Assembly (NCBI RefSeq): GCF_000179235.2
Contig: NZ_CP039373.1
Span: 775,860-839,859, forward strand
Length of the DNA stretch: 64,000 nt
Source of the DNA: Synechococcus sp. CB0101
GTDB lineage: Bacteria; Cyanobacteriota; Cyanobacteriia; PCC-6307; Cyanobiaceae
Direction: 5' to 3'
The stretch's first letter is position 1. Every line of letters starts with the position of its first letter. Both the position numbers and the translations under genes were made by a program. A model generated the notes under the pieces. That model made no database searches. It was not told the DNA's origin and saw nothing but the letters and a program-made list of their open reading frames with translations. Below, one piece after another: positions 8,561 to 18,589 of this stretch.

Positions 8561-10036
8561 ATGCCGAGTCATCCCGCCACCGACGCCAACCAGCCCCCCC
8601 GGCGCACGATCACGATCGATCCGGTAACCCGGATTGAAGGGCACGCCAAGATCTCGATCCACCTGGATGCCAGCGGCGCCGTAGAAACCGCCCGCTTCCA
8701 TGTAACCGAATACCGGGGCTTCGAGAAGTTCTGCGAGGGCCGGCCCTTCACCGAGATGGCGGGCATCACGGCACGGATCTGCGGCATCTGCCCGGTGAGC
8801 CATCTGCTGGCAGCGGCCGCCACCGGCGACAAGATCCTGGCGGTGCAGATCCCATCAGCCGCCGAGAAGCTCAGGCGGCTGATGAACCTGGCACAGCTCA
8901 CCCAGTCGCACGCCCTTTCGTTTTTTCACCTGAGCAGCCCCGATTTCCTGCTGGGCTGGGACAGTGATCCCGAGCAGCGCAACATCTTCGGGCTGATCGC
9001 CGCCAACCCCGAGCTGGCCCGCGGCGGTATTCGTCTGCGCCAGTTCGGCCAGGGAGTGATCGAAGCCCTTGGGGGCCGCAAGATCCACGCCGCCTGGGCC
9101 GTGCCTGGAGGGGTGCGCAGCCCCATGAGCATCGAAACGCGCGATCAGATCCGCCAAGGGCTACCGGAAGCGTTCGCGATTGCCGAGCAGGGGCTGGCGC
9201 TGTTCAAGCAGTTGCTCGATGGCCAACTGCGTGAAGAGCTCGACCTGTTTGGCCAGTTCCCGTCGCTGTTCCTGGGCCTGGTCAACCGCGATGGCCACTG
9301 GGAGCATTCCAGCGGCCGCCATTGCGCCGGAATCCGCGTGATGGCCAGCGACGGGCGCGTGGTGGCGGATGGTCTAAAGGAAGACGACTACGCCACATTC
9401 CTGGCGGAAGCGGTGGAGCCGTGGAGCTATCTCAAGTTCCCCTACTTCAAAGCGCTGGGCCCTGAAGCCGGCAGCTACCGGGTGGGCCCGTTGGCCAGGC
9501 TCAACCTGTGCGAGCGCATCGGCACGGAACGGGCCGACCAAGAATTACTGGAGCTACGCCAGCGCGGCGGCCGGGTGGTGACGGCATCGTTCCTGTATCA
9601 CCTGGCGCGCCTGATCGAGATCGTGGCCTGCCTCGAGCAGATGGAGCAGCTGCTCGACGATCCAGAGATCACGGCAACCCATGTGCGCGCCCGCGCCGGC
9701 GTGAACTGCCACGAGGCGGTGGGGGTGAGCGAGGCACCGCGCGGCACCTTGCTGCATCACTACCGGGTGGATACCAACGGCCTGATTGAACGGGTGAATC
9801 TGATCATCGCCACGGGCCAGAACAACGGCGCCATGAACCGCACGGTCACCCAGATCGCCCGCCACTACATCGATGGCCAGCACCTGAGCGAGGGCCTACT
9901 CAACCGGGTGGAGGCGGGCATCCGCTGCTTTGATCCCTGCCTCTCCTGCAGCACCCATGCCGCGGGGCAGATGCCGATGCAGGTGCAATTGTTCAGCGCC
10001 GATGGTGCGCTGCTGGAGTCGGTTCGGCGCGATTAG
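8561..10036 (+). CDS. hoxH: NiFe hydrogenase large subunit HoxH
   Basis: The 491-residue catalytic subunit. The Ni-Fe site ligands are Cys74 and Cys77 ([10 protein letters not shown]) and Cys460 and Cys463 (DPCLSCSTH). After His466 there are 25 more residues, the C-terminal extension that the HoxW protease removes once nickel is in place. A strong AAGGAG Shine-Dalgarno at 8547-8552, 8 bases before the ATG, breaks the otherwise overlapping arrangement and may raise HoxH translation. Confidence 0.96.
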   Translation: MPSHPATDANQPPRRTITIDPVTRIEGHAKISIHLDASGAVETARFHVTEYRGFEKFCEGRPFTEMAGITARICGICPVSHLLAAAATGDKILAVQIPSAAEKLRRLMNLAQLTQSHALSFFHLSSPDFLLGWDSDPEQRNIFGLIAANPELARGGIRLRQFGQGVIEALGGRKIHAAWAVPGGVRSPMSIETRDQIRQGLPEAFAIAEQGLALFKQLLDGQLREELDLFGQFPSLFLGLVNRDGHWEHSSGRHCAGIRVMASDGRVVADGLKEDDYATFLAEAVEPWSYLKFPYFKALGPEAGSYRVGPLARLNLCERIGTERADQELLELRQRGGRVVTASFLYHLARLIEIVACLEQMEQLLDDPEITATHVRARAGVNCHEAVGVSEAPRGTLLHHYRVDTNGLIERVNLIIATGQNNGAMNRTVTQIARHYIDGQHLSEGLLNRVEAGIRCFDPCLSCSTHAAGQMPMQVQLFSADGALLESVRRD

Positions 10037-10038
10037 CG

Positions 10039-10518
10039 ATGCAATATGGCCTCCCGCTGCTGATCGGCCTGGGTAACCGCCTGCGCAGCGACGATGGCGC
10101 CGGCGTTCGGCTGGCGGAGGCGATTGAAGCGCAAGGCTCGGGGCTCGAGGTGTTGATCTGCCATCAGCTCACACCCGACCTGGCGGAGCCCATCAGCCGG
10201 GCCAGCGCGGTGCTTTTTATGGATGCCTGGTTCGCCGCATCAGGGAAATCCGAAGACCAAGCCAGCAGCCCTGCCCTGCTCCCACCGCAGCTGCACCCCC
10301 TTGAAGCCTCTGCCAGCGGCGACCCCAGCGGCCATGCCCTCACACCCGCGCAGTTGCTGGCCCTGAGCAGAGCGCTGTATGGGTCGTGTCCCCCCGCCTG
10401 GCAACTGTTGATCCCCGGGGAGCAGTGGAAGGTGGGCGAGCAGCTCTCCGCGCAAACCACGGCCGCCTGCCGTGAGGCCTTGCCGCTGGTGCTGGCCTGG
10501 GGTGCACGCCATGCATGA
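10039..10518 (+). CDS. hoxW: HoxH maturation endopeptidase HoxW
   Basis: A 159-residue hydrogenase maturation protease of the HyaD/HoxW family, starting 2 bases after the hoxH stop. The N-terminal GLGNRLRSDDGAG motif has the first nickel-sensing acid, and FMDAW supplies a second. It is expected to trim the HoxH C-terminal extension. The end overlaps hypA by 8 bases. Confidence 0.92.
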   Translation: MQYGLPLLIGLGNRLRSDDGAGVRLAEAIEAQGSGLEVLICHQLTPDLAEPISRASAVLFMDAWFAASGKSEDQASSPALLPPQLHPLEASASGDPSGHALTPAQLLALSRALYGSCPPAWQLLIPGEQWKVGEQLSAQTTAACREALPLVLAWGARHA

Positions 10519-10852
10519 GCTGGCCCTGCTGCAGGAGCTCTGTGCCCTGGCCACCGCCGCGGCCACCGAGCAAGGGGCCAAGCGGATTCATCGGATCGAG
10601 CTGCGGGTGGGGGAACTGGGCGGGGTCGACCCCGACGCCCTACGGCAGGCCTTCGCCGTGGTGGCCGCCACGGCTCCCTGGCAGGAGACGGAGCTGCAGC
10701 TGGAGGTGGTGCCAACCCGCTGTTTCTGCCCACACTGTGAACAGGCCTTCAGCCCGCTGGATGTGATCCACGCCTGCCCCACATGCGGTTCGATCAGCCG
10801 GCAGGTTCTGGAAGGCCGGGAGCTGGAGCTGGTGGCCCTGGAGGTGTCGTAG
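10511..10852 (+). CDS. hypA: Hydrogenase nickel insertion protein HypA
   Basis: A 113-residue HypA with the invariant MHEL start whose His2 binds nickel, and a zinc-ribbon with two Cys pairs (CFCPHC and CPTC). It cooperates with HypB to load nickel into HoxH. The start is fixed by the MHEL motif, which lies inside the hoxW end; hypB starts directly after the stop. Confidence 0.95.
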   Translation: MHELALLQELCALATAAATEQGAKRIHRIELRVGELGGVDPDALRQAFAVVAATAPWQETELQLEVVPTRCFCPHCEQAFSPLDVIHACPTCGSISRQVLEGRELELVALEVS

Positions 10853-11548
10853 ATGTGCGGGCAATGCGGCTGCGATGCACCAGCGGCGGTGGCCGCCGCG
10901 CCGCGTCAACGGCTGGAGCTGCATCAGGGCCTGCTCAGCCGCAACGATCGCCAAGCGGCCCACAACCGCGAACACTTCCAGCGCCACGGCCTGCGCACCC
11001 TCAATCTGCTGTCGGCGCCCGGATCGGGCAAAACGGCACTGCTTGAGCAGCTGGCCCGGCAGTGGCCACGCCCGCCGATTGGCGTGATCGTGGGGGATCT
11101 GGCCACCGACAACGACGCCCAACGCCTACAGGCAGCCGGGGCACGGGCGGTACAGATCCGCACCGGCGATCTCTGCCACCTGGATGCAGCGTTGGTGGAT
11201 CAGGCCTTCGCGCAGCTGAATTGCCGCGGCATGGATCTGCTGGTGATCGAAAACGTGGGCAACCTGGTCTGCCCCGCCGCCTTCGACCTGGGGGAGCAAC
11301 GGCGTGTGGCCGTGCTGTCGGTAACGGAAGGAGAAGACAAAGCGCTCAAGTACCCGGCTTTGTTCAAGAGCGCCGACGCCGTGGTGATCAACAAGTGCGA
11401 CCTGGCTGTAGCCACGGGCTTTGATCGGCGCAGCGCTATGGACAATCTGCAGGCCATCGCGCCCCAGGCGGAGCTGTTTGAGCTCTCAGCCCGCACGGGA
11501 GAGGGCCTCGATGCGCTGATCCGCTGGTTGGATGCACACCCCGCCTGA
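10853..11548 (+). CDS. hypB: Hydrogenase nickel incorporation GTPase HypB
   Basis: A 231-residue SIMIBI-class GTPase. The P-loop APGSGKT is at residues 55-61, ENVGNLVCP is the conserved metal-site segment, and INKCDL is the guanine-specificity motif. The N-terminus is MCGQCGC, a short Cys motif, without the long His-rich stretch found in some HypB proteins. It overlaps the hypF start by 17 bases. Confidence 0.95.
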   Translation: MCGQCGCDAPAAVAAAPRQRLELHQGLLSRNDRQAAHNREHFQRHGLRTLNLLSAPGSGKTALLEQLARQWPRPPIGVIVGDLATDNDAQRLQAAGARAVQIRTGDLCHLDAALVDQAFAQLNCRGMDLLVIENVGNLVCPAAFDLGEQRRVAVLSVTEGEDKALKYPALFKSADAVVINKCDLAVATGFDRRSAMDNLQAIAPQAELFELSARTGEGLDALIRWLDAHPA

Positions 11549-13886
11549 GGCTGAGCAACACCTCAGCCTTCAGCTGCAGGGGCTGGTGCAGGGGGTGGGG
11601 TTGCGCCCGCACGTGGTGCGCTTGGCCCAGCGCCATGGCCTGCGCGGCACGGTGCACAACAGTGCCCAGGGCGTGCAGCTGGAGCTGGAGGGTCCGCGCC
11701 AGTCGCTTGAGGCCTTTCGCGCTTGCCTGCTGGCGCGACCGCCCGAGCGTGCACGCATCGATCACAGCGCCAGCCGTTGGGGGCCAGCCCTGGGGGCTTC
11801 AGACGGCGTGGCAATCCTGGCGCCGCAGAGCACAGGGGGCGCTACGGCACTGGTGAGTCCAGATCTGGCGATCTGCCCCAGCTGCCTGGCTGAACTGAGC
11901 GATCCCAGCAACCGCCGTTACGGCTATCCGTTCATCAGCTGCACCGACTGCGGCCCCCGCTACAGCGTGGTGGAGCAGCTGCCGTTCGAGCGGGAACACA
12001 CCAGCTTCCGCCATTTCCCGCTCTGCCCCCAGTGCCGTCGCGAGTTCGGCGATCCAAGCGATCGACGCTTCCATGCCCAAACGATCAGCTGCCCCAGCTG
12101 CGGACCCCAACTGCACTGGGATGGCCAACCGATCGGCAGCACGGAGGCGATCCAAGCGGCAGCCGAGGCCTTAGCCGCAGGAGCGGTCGTGGCGCTGCAG
12201 GGGGTGGGCGGCTTTCAGCTACTGGTGGATCCAACCCATGCCGCAGCGGTGCAGCAACTGCGCCAGCGCAAGGGCCGCCCCGAGAAACCCCTGGCTCTAC
12301 TCGCCAACAGCGCCTGGATGGAGCGCCATTGCCACTGCAACGCCGGCGAACGGGAGCTCTGGCTCGGTCCAGCGGCGCCGATTGTGCTGCTGCGCCGTAA
12401 CGCCGATCAGCCGCCAGCCTTCGCTGCCGGTGTCGCCGGCATCACCCCCTGGCTGGGGGTGATGCGCCCGTGCTCCGGCCTTCAGCACCTGCTGCTGGAA
12501 GCCTGCGGCGGTGTGCTGGTGGCCACCAGTGCCAACCGCTCCGGTGAACCCCTCTGCGCCGATGGTGTTGCGGATGCCGACGTGCTGCGGTGCCTCGCCG
12601 ATCACGTGCTCAGCCACACCCTGCCGCTGCTGAACCGCATCGACGACAGCGTGACCCGCTGCGCTGCAGGAGGCCCGCTGGTGTTGCGCCTCGGGCGCGG
12701 CCTTGCCCCTGTGGCGTTGCCGCATCCAGAGTTGCCAACCGGCGGCCACCTGGCCCTGGGGGCACAGATCAAAGGCGCCTTTGCACTGCAGACCGCCAGC
12801 CACCGCCTGCTCAGCCCCGACCTGGGGGATCTGAGCAGCCTCGCGGGCAACGCCCATCACCAACAGAGCTGCCGGGAGTGGCTGAGGCGCCATGGCCTGG
12901 CCGTGAGCCGCCTGGTTTGCGATCAGCACCCCGGCTACAGCAGCAGCGCCTGGGCCAAGGCATGGGCCCAGCGTGATGCAGTGCCACTGCTGCAGGTGCA
13001 ACACCACCACGCCCATCTGCTCGCCGTGATGGCCGAACACCGCATCACCGGCCCTGCGCTGGGCGTGGCCTGGGATGGCTCCGGCCAGGGGGGCGACGGC
13101 AGCCTCTGGGGCGGCGAAGCGTTAGCGATCCACGGAGATCGCTACACGCGGATCGCCCATCTACGGCCCTGGCCGTTACCGGGAGGTGAGCGCGCCCAGC
13201 GGGAACCGCGCCGGGCGCTGTTGGGGATGCTGCTCGAGGCCTACGGCCCTGGATGGCGGGATCGCCTCCAACCCCGCCCACACCTGGCCTTCAGCGAGGA
13301 GGAGCTGCAGGTGTTGGAGCAGAGCGTGCAGCGGGGGATCAACGCACCACGGAGCTCCAGCATCGGCCGACTCTTTGATGCGGTGGCAGCTCTGTTGGGG
13401 CTGGCGCAGCAGTGCAGTTACGAAGCCCAAGCCGCCCTTGCCCTGGAAGCGCTGGCCATGGAGGCAGAGGCCAGCGCGCGCCAATGGCGGTTGCACTTGC
13501 CCTTACAACGACTCAGTGCACAGGAACCCTGGCAATGGAACTGGCAACCGCTGCTGGAGCAGCTGCTGGAGGCCCTCCAACAGAACACCCCAGCGCCTGG
13601 GCTCGCCCTGGCCTTTCATCAAGCCCTGGCCGAAGCGATCGCCGCCCTGGCCCGGGCGGAGCACTGCGAGCAACTCCTGCTGGCGGGAGGCTGCTTTCAG
13701 AACGCGCTGCTGCTCGAGCTCACCACCCGCGCCCTCCGCACGCAGGGATGCCAACCGCTCTGGCCGCAGCAACTCCCCTGCAACGACGCCGCCCTGCCAA
13801 TCGGACAGCTGCTGGCGGCCGAAACCATGCCTATAAACCGGGTAGCCCCTGGGGCCGCGAACGATGTGCCTGGCCGTTGCCGGTGA
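11532..13886 (+). CDS. hypF: Carbamoyltransferase HypF
   Basis: A 784-residue HypF that converts carbamoyl phosphate to the thiocarbamate on HypE, the source of active-site cyanide. In order: acylphosphatase domain (GLVQGVGLRPHV near residue 20), two zinc fingers (CPSC/CTDC and CPQC/CPSC), YrdC-like domain, and Kae1-like domain with the metal-binding HHHAH near residue 496. All domains look intact. It overlaps hypB at the start and hypC at the end. Confidence 0.95.
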   Translation: MHTPPEAEQHLSLQLQGLVQGVGLRPHVVRLAQRHGLRGTVHNSAQGVQLELEGPRQSLEAFRACLLARPPERARIDHSASRWGPALGASDGVAILAPQSTGGATALVSPDLAICPSCLAELSDPSNRRYGYPFISCTDCGPRYSVVEQLPFEREHTSFRHFPLCPQCRREFGDPSDRRFHAQTISCPSCGPQLHWDGQPIGSTEAIQAAAEALAAGAVVALQGVGGFQLLVDPTHAAAVQQLRQRKGRPEKPLALLANSAWMERHCHCNAGERELWLGPAAPIVLLRRNADQPPAFAAGVAGITPWLGVMRPCSGLQHLLLEACGGVLVATSANRSGEPLCADGVADADVLRCLADHVLSHTLPLLNRIDDSVTRCAAGGPLVLRLGRGLAPVALPHPELPTGGHLALGAQIKGAFALQTASHRLLSPDLGDLSSLAGNAHHQQSCREWLRRHGLAVSRLVCDQHPGYSSSAWAKAWAQRDAVPLLQVQHHHAHLLAVMAEHRITGPALGVAWDGSGQGGDGSLWGGEALAIHGDRYTRIAHLRPWPLPGGERAQREPRRALLGMLLEAYGPGWRDRLQPRPHLAFSEEELQVLEQSVQRGINAPRSSSIGRLFDAVAALLGLAQQCSYEAQAALALEALAMEAEASARQWRLHLPLQRLSAQEPWQWNWQPLLEQLLEALQQNTPAPGLALAFHQALAEAIAALARAEHCEQLLLAGGCFQNALLLELTTRALRTQGCQPLWPQQLPCNDAALPIGQLLAAETMPINRVAPGAANDVPGRCR

Positions 13887-14055
13887 ACTGATCGAGATCA
13901 GTGAGCACAGCGATCCGCTGTGGCGCATGGGCGAGGTGAGCTTCGGGGGTGTGCTGCGCCAGGTGAGTCTGGCCTGCGTGCCCGAGGCCCGGGTGGGCGA
14001 TCAGCTGCTGGTGCATGTGGGCGTGGCGCTCACGGTGCTGGAGCCCGAGCGATGA
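13864..14055 (+). CDS. hypC: Hydrogenase maturation chaperone HypC
   Basis: A 63-residue HypC/HupF chaperone. MCLAVAGEL includes the essential Cys2 that holds the Fe(CN)2CO intermediate with HypD, and VGDQLLVHVGVAL is the typical C-terminal strand region. It overlaps hypF by 23 bases and nifJ by 4. Confidence 0.95.
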   Translation: MCLAVAGELIEISEHSDPLWRMGEVSFGGVLRQVSLACVPEARVGDQLLVHVGVALTVLEPER

Positions 14056-17000
14056 GCACGGAGGCAACCAGCGCCTGGCTGGATGGCAACGAGGCGGCGG
14101 CAAGAGTGGCCTATCGCCTCAACGAGGTGATGGCGATCTACCCGATCACCCCGGCCTCACCGATGGGCGAGTGGGCTGATGCCTGGGCGGCGGAAGGGCG
14201 ACCCAACCTCTGGGGGCAGGTGCCGCAGGTGGTGGAGATGCAGAGCGAGGGCGGTGCCGCCGGCATGGTGCACGGCGCCCTTCAGGCCGGCGCCCTCACC
14301 ACCACCTTCACGGCATCGCAGGGTCTGCTGTTGATGCTGCCCAACCTCTACAAAATTGCCGGCGAGCTCACAGCAGCGGTGATCCATGTGGCTGCGCGCA
14401 CGCTGGCCACCTCGGCGTTGTCGATCTTTGGCGACCACAGCGATCTGATGGCCACCCGCGGCACGGGCTGGGGGCTGCTGATGGCGGCATCGGTGCAGGA
14501 GTGCGGCGACTTCGCGGCCATCGCCACCGCCGCCAGCCTGGCCGGCCGCGTGCCGTTGCTGCATGGCTTCGATGGCTTCCGCACCTCCCATGAGATTCAG
14601 CGGGTGGAGCTGATCAGCGATGCGGTGCTGCGCGAGCTGGTGCCCGAGGCAGTGGTGGCGGCCCACAGGGCCCGCGGCCTCTCCCCCGACCATCCGGCGC
14701 TGCGGGGCAGCAGCCAGAACCCCGATCTGTGCTTCCAGGCCCATGAGGCGGTGAACCCGTTCCAGAACGCCCTGCCAAGCCATGTGCAGGCGGCGATGGA
14801 TCGCTTTGGCGCACTCACCGGTCGCCATTACCGCCTGTTCGACTACCACGGCCATCCCGAGGCCGATCGGGTGATCGCGCTGATGGGCAGCGGCTGCGAA
14901 ACCGCCTGCGCCACCGCCGATGCCTTGATCGCCGCCGGGGAGCGGGTGGGGGTGCTGAAGGTGCGCCTATTCCGGCCCCTGGCCGCTGAGGCGTTGGTGG
15001 CGGCTCTACCGGCCAGCACCCGCCGGGTGGCGGTGCTGGATCGCTGCAAAGACCCCGGAAGCCAGGGCGAACCGCTCTACCTCGAGGTGCTGGCAGCACT
15101 GGATGAGCACTGGCCAGGAACCCAGAAACCGCAGGTGGTGGGGGGCCGCTACGGCATCGCCTCCAAGGAATTCACACCGGCGATGGTGAAGGCGGTGTTC
15201 ACCAACCTGGCGTGCGAGCAGTCACGCCGCCACTTCACGGTGGGCATCGTCGACGACGTCACCCACCTCTCCCTGCCGCTGGAGCCGAACTTCAGCATCG
15301 AAGCCGCCGACAGCCTCCGGGCTGTGTTCGTGGGCCTGGGCTCCGACGGCACCGTGGGCGCCAACAAAAACACCCTCAAGATCGTGGGCGATGCCACCGG
15401 TCTGCACGGCCAGGGGTATTTCGTTTACGACTCGAAGAAGGCGGGCTCGATCACGGTGTCGCACCTGCGCTTCAGCCCGCAGCCGATCCATGCCAGCCAT
15501 CTGATTGAGCAGGCCCAGCTGCTGGCCTGCCACCACTGGGATTTCCTCGAGCGCTTTGATCTGCTGGAGCTGGCCGCACCAGGCGGCACATTGCTGCTCA
15601 ATGCCCCCTGGCCGGCCGAGCAGTGCTGGGCTCAACTGCCGGAGCGCGTGCAACAGCTGATCCAGCGCAAACGGCTGCGGGTGTTTGTGCTGAATGCTGC
15701 CGCCATTGCCCGCGAACATGGCCTGGGCGGACGCATCAACACCGTGATGCAGGTGGCTTTCTTCGCCGTAGCCAACCTGATGCCACTGGAGCAGGCGCTG
15801 AACGCCATGCGCACGGCGATCCAGAAGAGCTATGGCCGCAAAGGGGCGCAGGTGGTGGCAGCCAACCTGGCGGCGATCGAAGCGGCCCGCACCCAGCTGC
15901 AGGAGCTGGTGGTGCCTGCGGCCAAGGAGCCAACAGCGCTGGCGGAGCTGCCCATCCCAGCGGCCTTAGCGGAAGCACCGGCCGCCCTGCGCGAGCTGTT
16001 ACTGCCGCAACTGCAGCGCCGCGGTGATCAGCTGCCCGTGAGCGCCCTGCCCTGCGACGGCAGCTTCGCCACCGCCACCAGCCAATGGGAGAAACGCAAC
16101 ATCGCCGAACAGGTGCCGGTGTGGGAGCCGGATCTATGCGTGCAGTGCGGCAAGTGCGTGATGGTGTGCCCCCATGCCGTGATTCGCGCCAAGGTGGCGG
16201 AGCCCGAGGCATTGGCCGCCGCCCCGGAAGGCTTCCGGAGCGCCCCAGCCCGCGATGCCCATTGGAGCGGCCAACGCTTCACGATTCAGGTGTCTGCTGA
16301 AGACTGCACCGGCTGCAACCTCTGTGTGGAGGTGTGCCCAGCCCGTGATCGCCGCGAACCGCGCCGCAAGGCTTTGAACATGGCGCCGCAGCGCCCCCTG
16401 CGCGAGCAGAACCGCCAACACTGGCCCTTCTTCCTGGAGCTGCCGGAGGCCAACCGCACCGCGCTCAACCTGCACCACATCAACCAGCAGCAGCTGCAGC
16501 GGCCCCTGTTCGAGTTCTCGGGCGCCTGCGCCGGCTGCGGCGAAACGCCCTACCTCAAACTCGCCAGCCAGCTGTTCGGCGATCGGATGGTGGTGGCCAA
16601 CGCCACGGGTTGCTCATCGATCTACGGCGGCAATCTGCCCACCACCCCCTGGGCCACCAACGCTGAAGGGCGCGGACCGGCCTGGAGCAATTCGCTGTTT
16701 GAAGACAACGCCGAATTCGGCCTCGGCTTCCGCGTGGCCTTCGATCAACGCCGCCGCCGCGCCGAACAGCTGCTGCGTCAGCAGGCGGCGGAACTGCCCG
16801 AGGCGCTGGTGGATGGCCTGCTGCATGCCGACCAAGGCGATGAGGCCGGCATCCATGAGCAGCGCCAGCGGGTGGCCGAGCTGAAGCAGCGCACGACCGC
16901 GGCGGAACTGCTCGATCTGGCCGACGACCTGGTGAAACGCAGTGTCTGGATCGTGGGCGGAGACGGTTGGGCCTACGACATCGGCTACGGCGGCCTGGAT

Positions 17001-17594
17001 CACCTGCTGGCCAGCCACCACGACGTGAACGTGCTGGTGCTCGACACGGAGGTGTACTCCAACACCGGCGGGCAGATGTCGAAAGCCACGCCCAAAGGAG
17101 CGGTGGCCAAGTTCGCCAGCGGCGGCAAACCATCAGCCAAGAAGGATCTGGGCCTGATGGCGATGACCTACGGCCACGTGTATGTGGCCAGCGTGGCGAT
17201 GGGAGCGCGCGATGAACACACGCTGCGCTGCTTTTTAGAAGCCGAGGCCTATCCGGGGCCTTCCTTGATCGTGGCCTATTCCCACTGCATCGCCCACGGC
17301 ATCGACATGGCCAAGGGCATGGCGCAGCAACAGCAGGCGGTAGATGCAGGGCGCTGGCTGCTCTACCGCCACGACCCGCGTCGCCTGGAGCAAGGGCTGC
17401 CCCCACTACAGCTCGATTGCCGCAGCCCCCACCTGCCGCTGGACGAAGCGATGGCGAGCGAGAACCGCTTTCGCATGCTGCGTTACAGCCATCCGGAACA
17501 GGCCCGCGCCCTCACCCAGGAAGCCCAACATGAGCTCAAGGAGCGCTGGCAGCGCTATCAGCGCCTGGCCCAACCCAGCGAGCCAGCCCCATGA
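14052..17594 (+). CDS. nifJ: Pyruvate:ferredoxin (flavodoxin) oxidoreductase
   Basis: A 1180-residue single-chain PFOR, which interconverts pyruvate + CoA and acetyl-CoA + CO2 with ferredoxin or flavodoxin. In order: pyrimidine-binding domain with YPITPASPMGE, the gamma domain, two ferredoxin-like clusters (CVQCGKCVMVCP near residue 696, CTGCNLCVEVCP near 752), and a ThDP domain with CAGCGETPY near 826, GDGWAYDIGYGG and the NTGGQMS magnesium motif. The start overlaps the hypC stop (ATGA). Despite its name, nothing nearby suggests nitrogen fixation; the context is hydrogenase and fermentation. Confidence 0.95.
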   Translation: MSTEATSAWLDGNEAAARVAYRLNEVMAIYPITPASPMGEWADAWAAEGRPNLWGQVPQVVEMQSEGGAAGMVHGALQAGALTTTFTASQGLLLMLPNLYKIAGELTAAVIHVAARTLATSALSIFGDHSDLMATRGTGWGLLMAASVQECGDFAAIATAASLAGRVPLLHGFDGFRTSHEIQRVELISDAVLRELVPEAVVAAHRARGLSPDHPALRGSSQNPDLCFQAHEAVNPFQNALPSHVQAAMDRFGALTGRHYRLFDYHGHPEADRVIALMGSGCETACATADALIAAGERVGVLKVRLFRPLAAEALVAALPASTRRVAVLDRCKDPGSQGEPLYLEVLAALDEHWPGTQKPQVVGGRYGIASKEFTPAMVKAVFTNLACEQSRRHFTVGIVDDVTHLSLPLEPNFSIEAADSLRAVFVGLGSDGTVGANKNTLKIVGDATGLHGQGYFVYDSKKAGSITVSHLRFSPQPIHASHLIEQAQLLACHHWDFLERFDLLELAAPGGTLLLNAPWPAEQCWAQLPERVQQLIQRKRLRVFVLNAAAIAREHGLGGRINTVMQVAFFAVANLMPLEQALNAMRTAIQKSYGRKGAQVVAANLAAIEAARTQLQELVVPAAKEPTALAELPIPAALAEAPAALRELLLPQLQRRGDQLPVSALPCDGSFATATSQWEKRNIAEQVPVWEPDLCVQCGKCVMVCPHAVIRAKVAEPEALAAAPEGFRSAPARDAHWSGQRFTIQVSAEDCTGCNLCVEVCPARDRREPRRKALNMAPQRPLREQNRQHWPFFLELPEANRTALNLHHINQQQLQRPLFEFSGACAGCGETPYLKLASQLFGDRMVVANATGCSSIYGGNLPTTPWATNAEGRGPAWSNSLFEDNAEFGLGFRVAFDQRRRRAEQLLRQQAAELPEALVDGLLHADQGDEAGIHEQRQRVAELKQRTTAAELLDLADDLVKRSVWIVGGDGWAYDIGYGGLDHLLASHHDVNVLVLDTEVYSNTGGQMSKATPKGAVAKFASGGKPSAKKDLGLMAMTYGHVYVASVAMGARDEHTLRCFLEAEAYPGPSLIVAYSHCIAHGIDMAKGMAQQQQAVDAGRWLLYRHDPRRLEQGLPPLQLDCRSPHLPLDEAMASENRFRMLRYSHPEQARALTQEAQHELKERWQRYQRLAQPSEPAP

Positions 17595-18589
17595 CGATCT
17601 CACTAGCCACCACGTATCTCGGGCTGGAGCTGCCCTCCCCGCTGGTGGTGGGTGCCGCGGCACCGCTGAGCACGGATCTGCAGCGCCTGCAGCAACTGGA
17701 ACAGGAGGGAGCAGGGGCCGTGGTGCTGCATTCGCTCTTCCTCGAGCAGATCGAACGCGACTGGCAGGAGTGGATTCACCACCAGGAGCACAACAGCGAG
17801 AGCCATCCCGAGGCACTCAACTACCGACCGGCCAGTGATCCGCTGCATCTGGGCCTGGAGGGCTACCTGGAGGAGATCCGCCGCAGCCGAGAGGTGCTGC
17901 AGATCCCTGTGATCGCCAGTCTCAACGGCAGCCACGGCGGGGACTGGAGCGAGGCGGCTCGAGCCATTGAGCAGGCCGGAGCCCAGGCGATCGAGCTGAA
18001 CCTGTATTCCGTGCCGTGCGACATCAACCGCAGTGGTGCTGAGCTGGAAGCGGAGCAGCTGGCCATCGTGCGCGAGGTGTGCAGCGCTGTGACGGTGCCA
18101 GTCGCTGTGAAGCTCAGCCCCTTCTACACATCGCTGGCGGCAATGGCGGCGGGCTTCCAGGAGGCTGGCGCCAGTGGCCTGGTGCTGTTCAACCGCTTCC
18201 TGCAACCCCAGGTGGACATCGACAGCCTCTGCACCGATGTGCACATGCAGCTGAGCCATACGGATGAGCAACGCCTACCGCTGCGCTGGATCGGGTTGCT
18301 GTCGGGACGGGTTGACCTGGAGCTGGCGGCCAGCACCGGCATCGCCAGCGGCCACGACGTGGTGCGGATGCTGATGGTGGGTGCTCAGATCACCCAAGTG
18401 GTGGGCGCCTTACTGCGCCATGGCCCAGGTCAGCTGGCCCGGATGCGCAGCGAGCTGATCCAGTGGCTTGAAGAGATCGAGATCACCGACCTCAACAGCC
18501 TGCGCGGCAGCTTGAACCAGCAGCGCTGCCCCAACCCTGAAGCCTTCGAACGAGCCCAATATCTGAGAGCTCTCAGCAGCTATCCATGA
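17591..18589 (+). CDS. Dihydroorotate dehydrogenase-like FMN protein
   Basis: A 332-residue TIM-barrel protein of the dihydroorotate dehydrogenase-like group: PSPLVVGAAAPLS at the first strand, a central AIELNLY segment, VAVKLSPF with the conserved Lys, and late GRVDLELAASTGI and VRMLMVGA phosphate-binding parts. Such paralogues are often found next to nifJ. The real substrate is unknown; pyrimidine synthesis is less likely given the coupling (ATGA overlaps with nifJ and hypD). Confidence 0.8.
   Translation: MTISLATTYLGLELPSPLVVGAAAPLSTDLQRLQQLEQEGAGAVVLHSLFLEQIERDWQEWIHHQEHNSESHPEALNYRPASDPLHLGLEGYLEEIRRSREVLQIPVIASLNGSHGGDWSEAARAIEQAGAQAIELNLYSVPCDINRSGAELEAEQLAIVREVCSAVTVPVAVKLSPFYTSLAAMAAGFQEAGASGLVLFNRFLQPQVDIDSLCTDVHMQLSHTDEQRLPLRWIGLLSGRVDLELAASTGIASGHDVVRMLMVGAQITQVVGALLRHGPGQLARMRSELIQWLEEIEITDLNSLRGSLNQQRCPNPEAFERAQYLRALSSYP

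Noticed and set aside
14052-17594. Evidence for nitrogen fixation from nifJ
   Set aside because: No nifHDK or other nif genes are in the window; PFOR here is next to hydrogenase maturation genes and fits fermentation.
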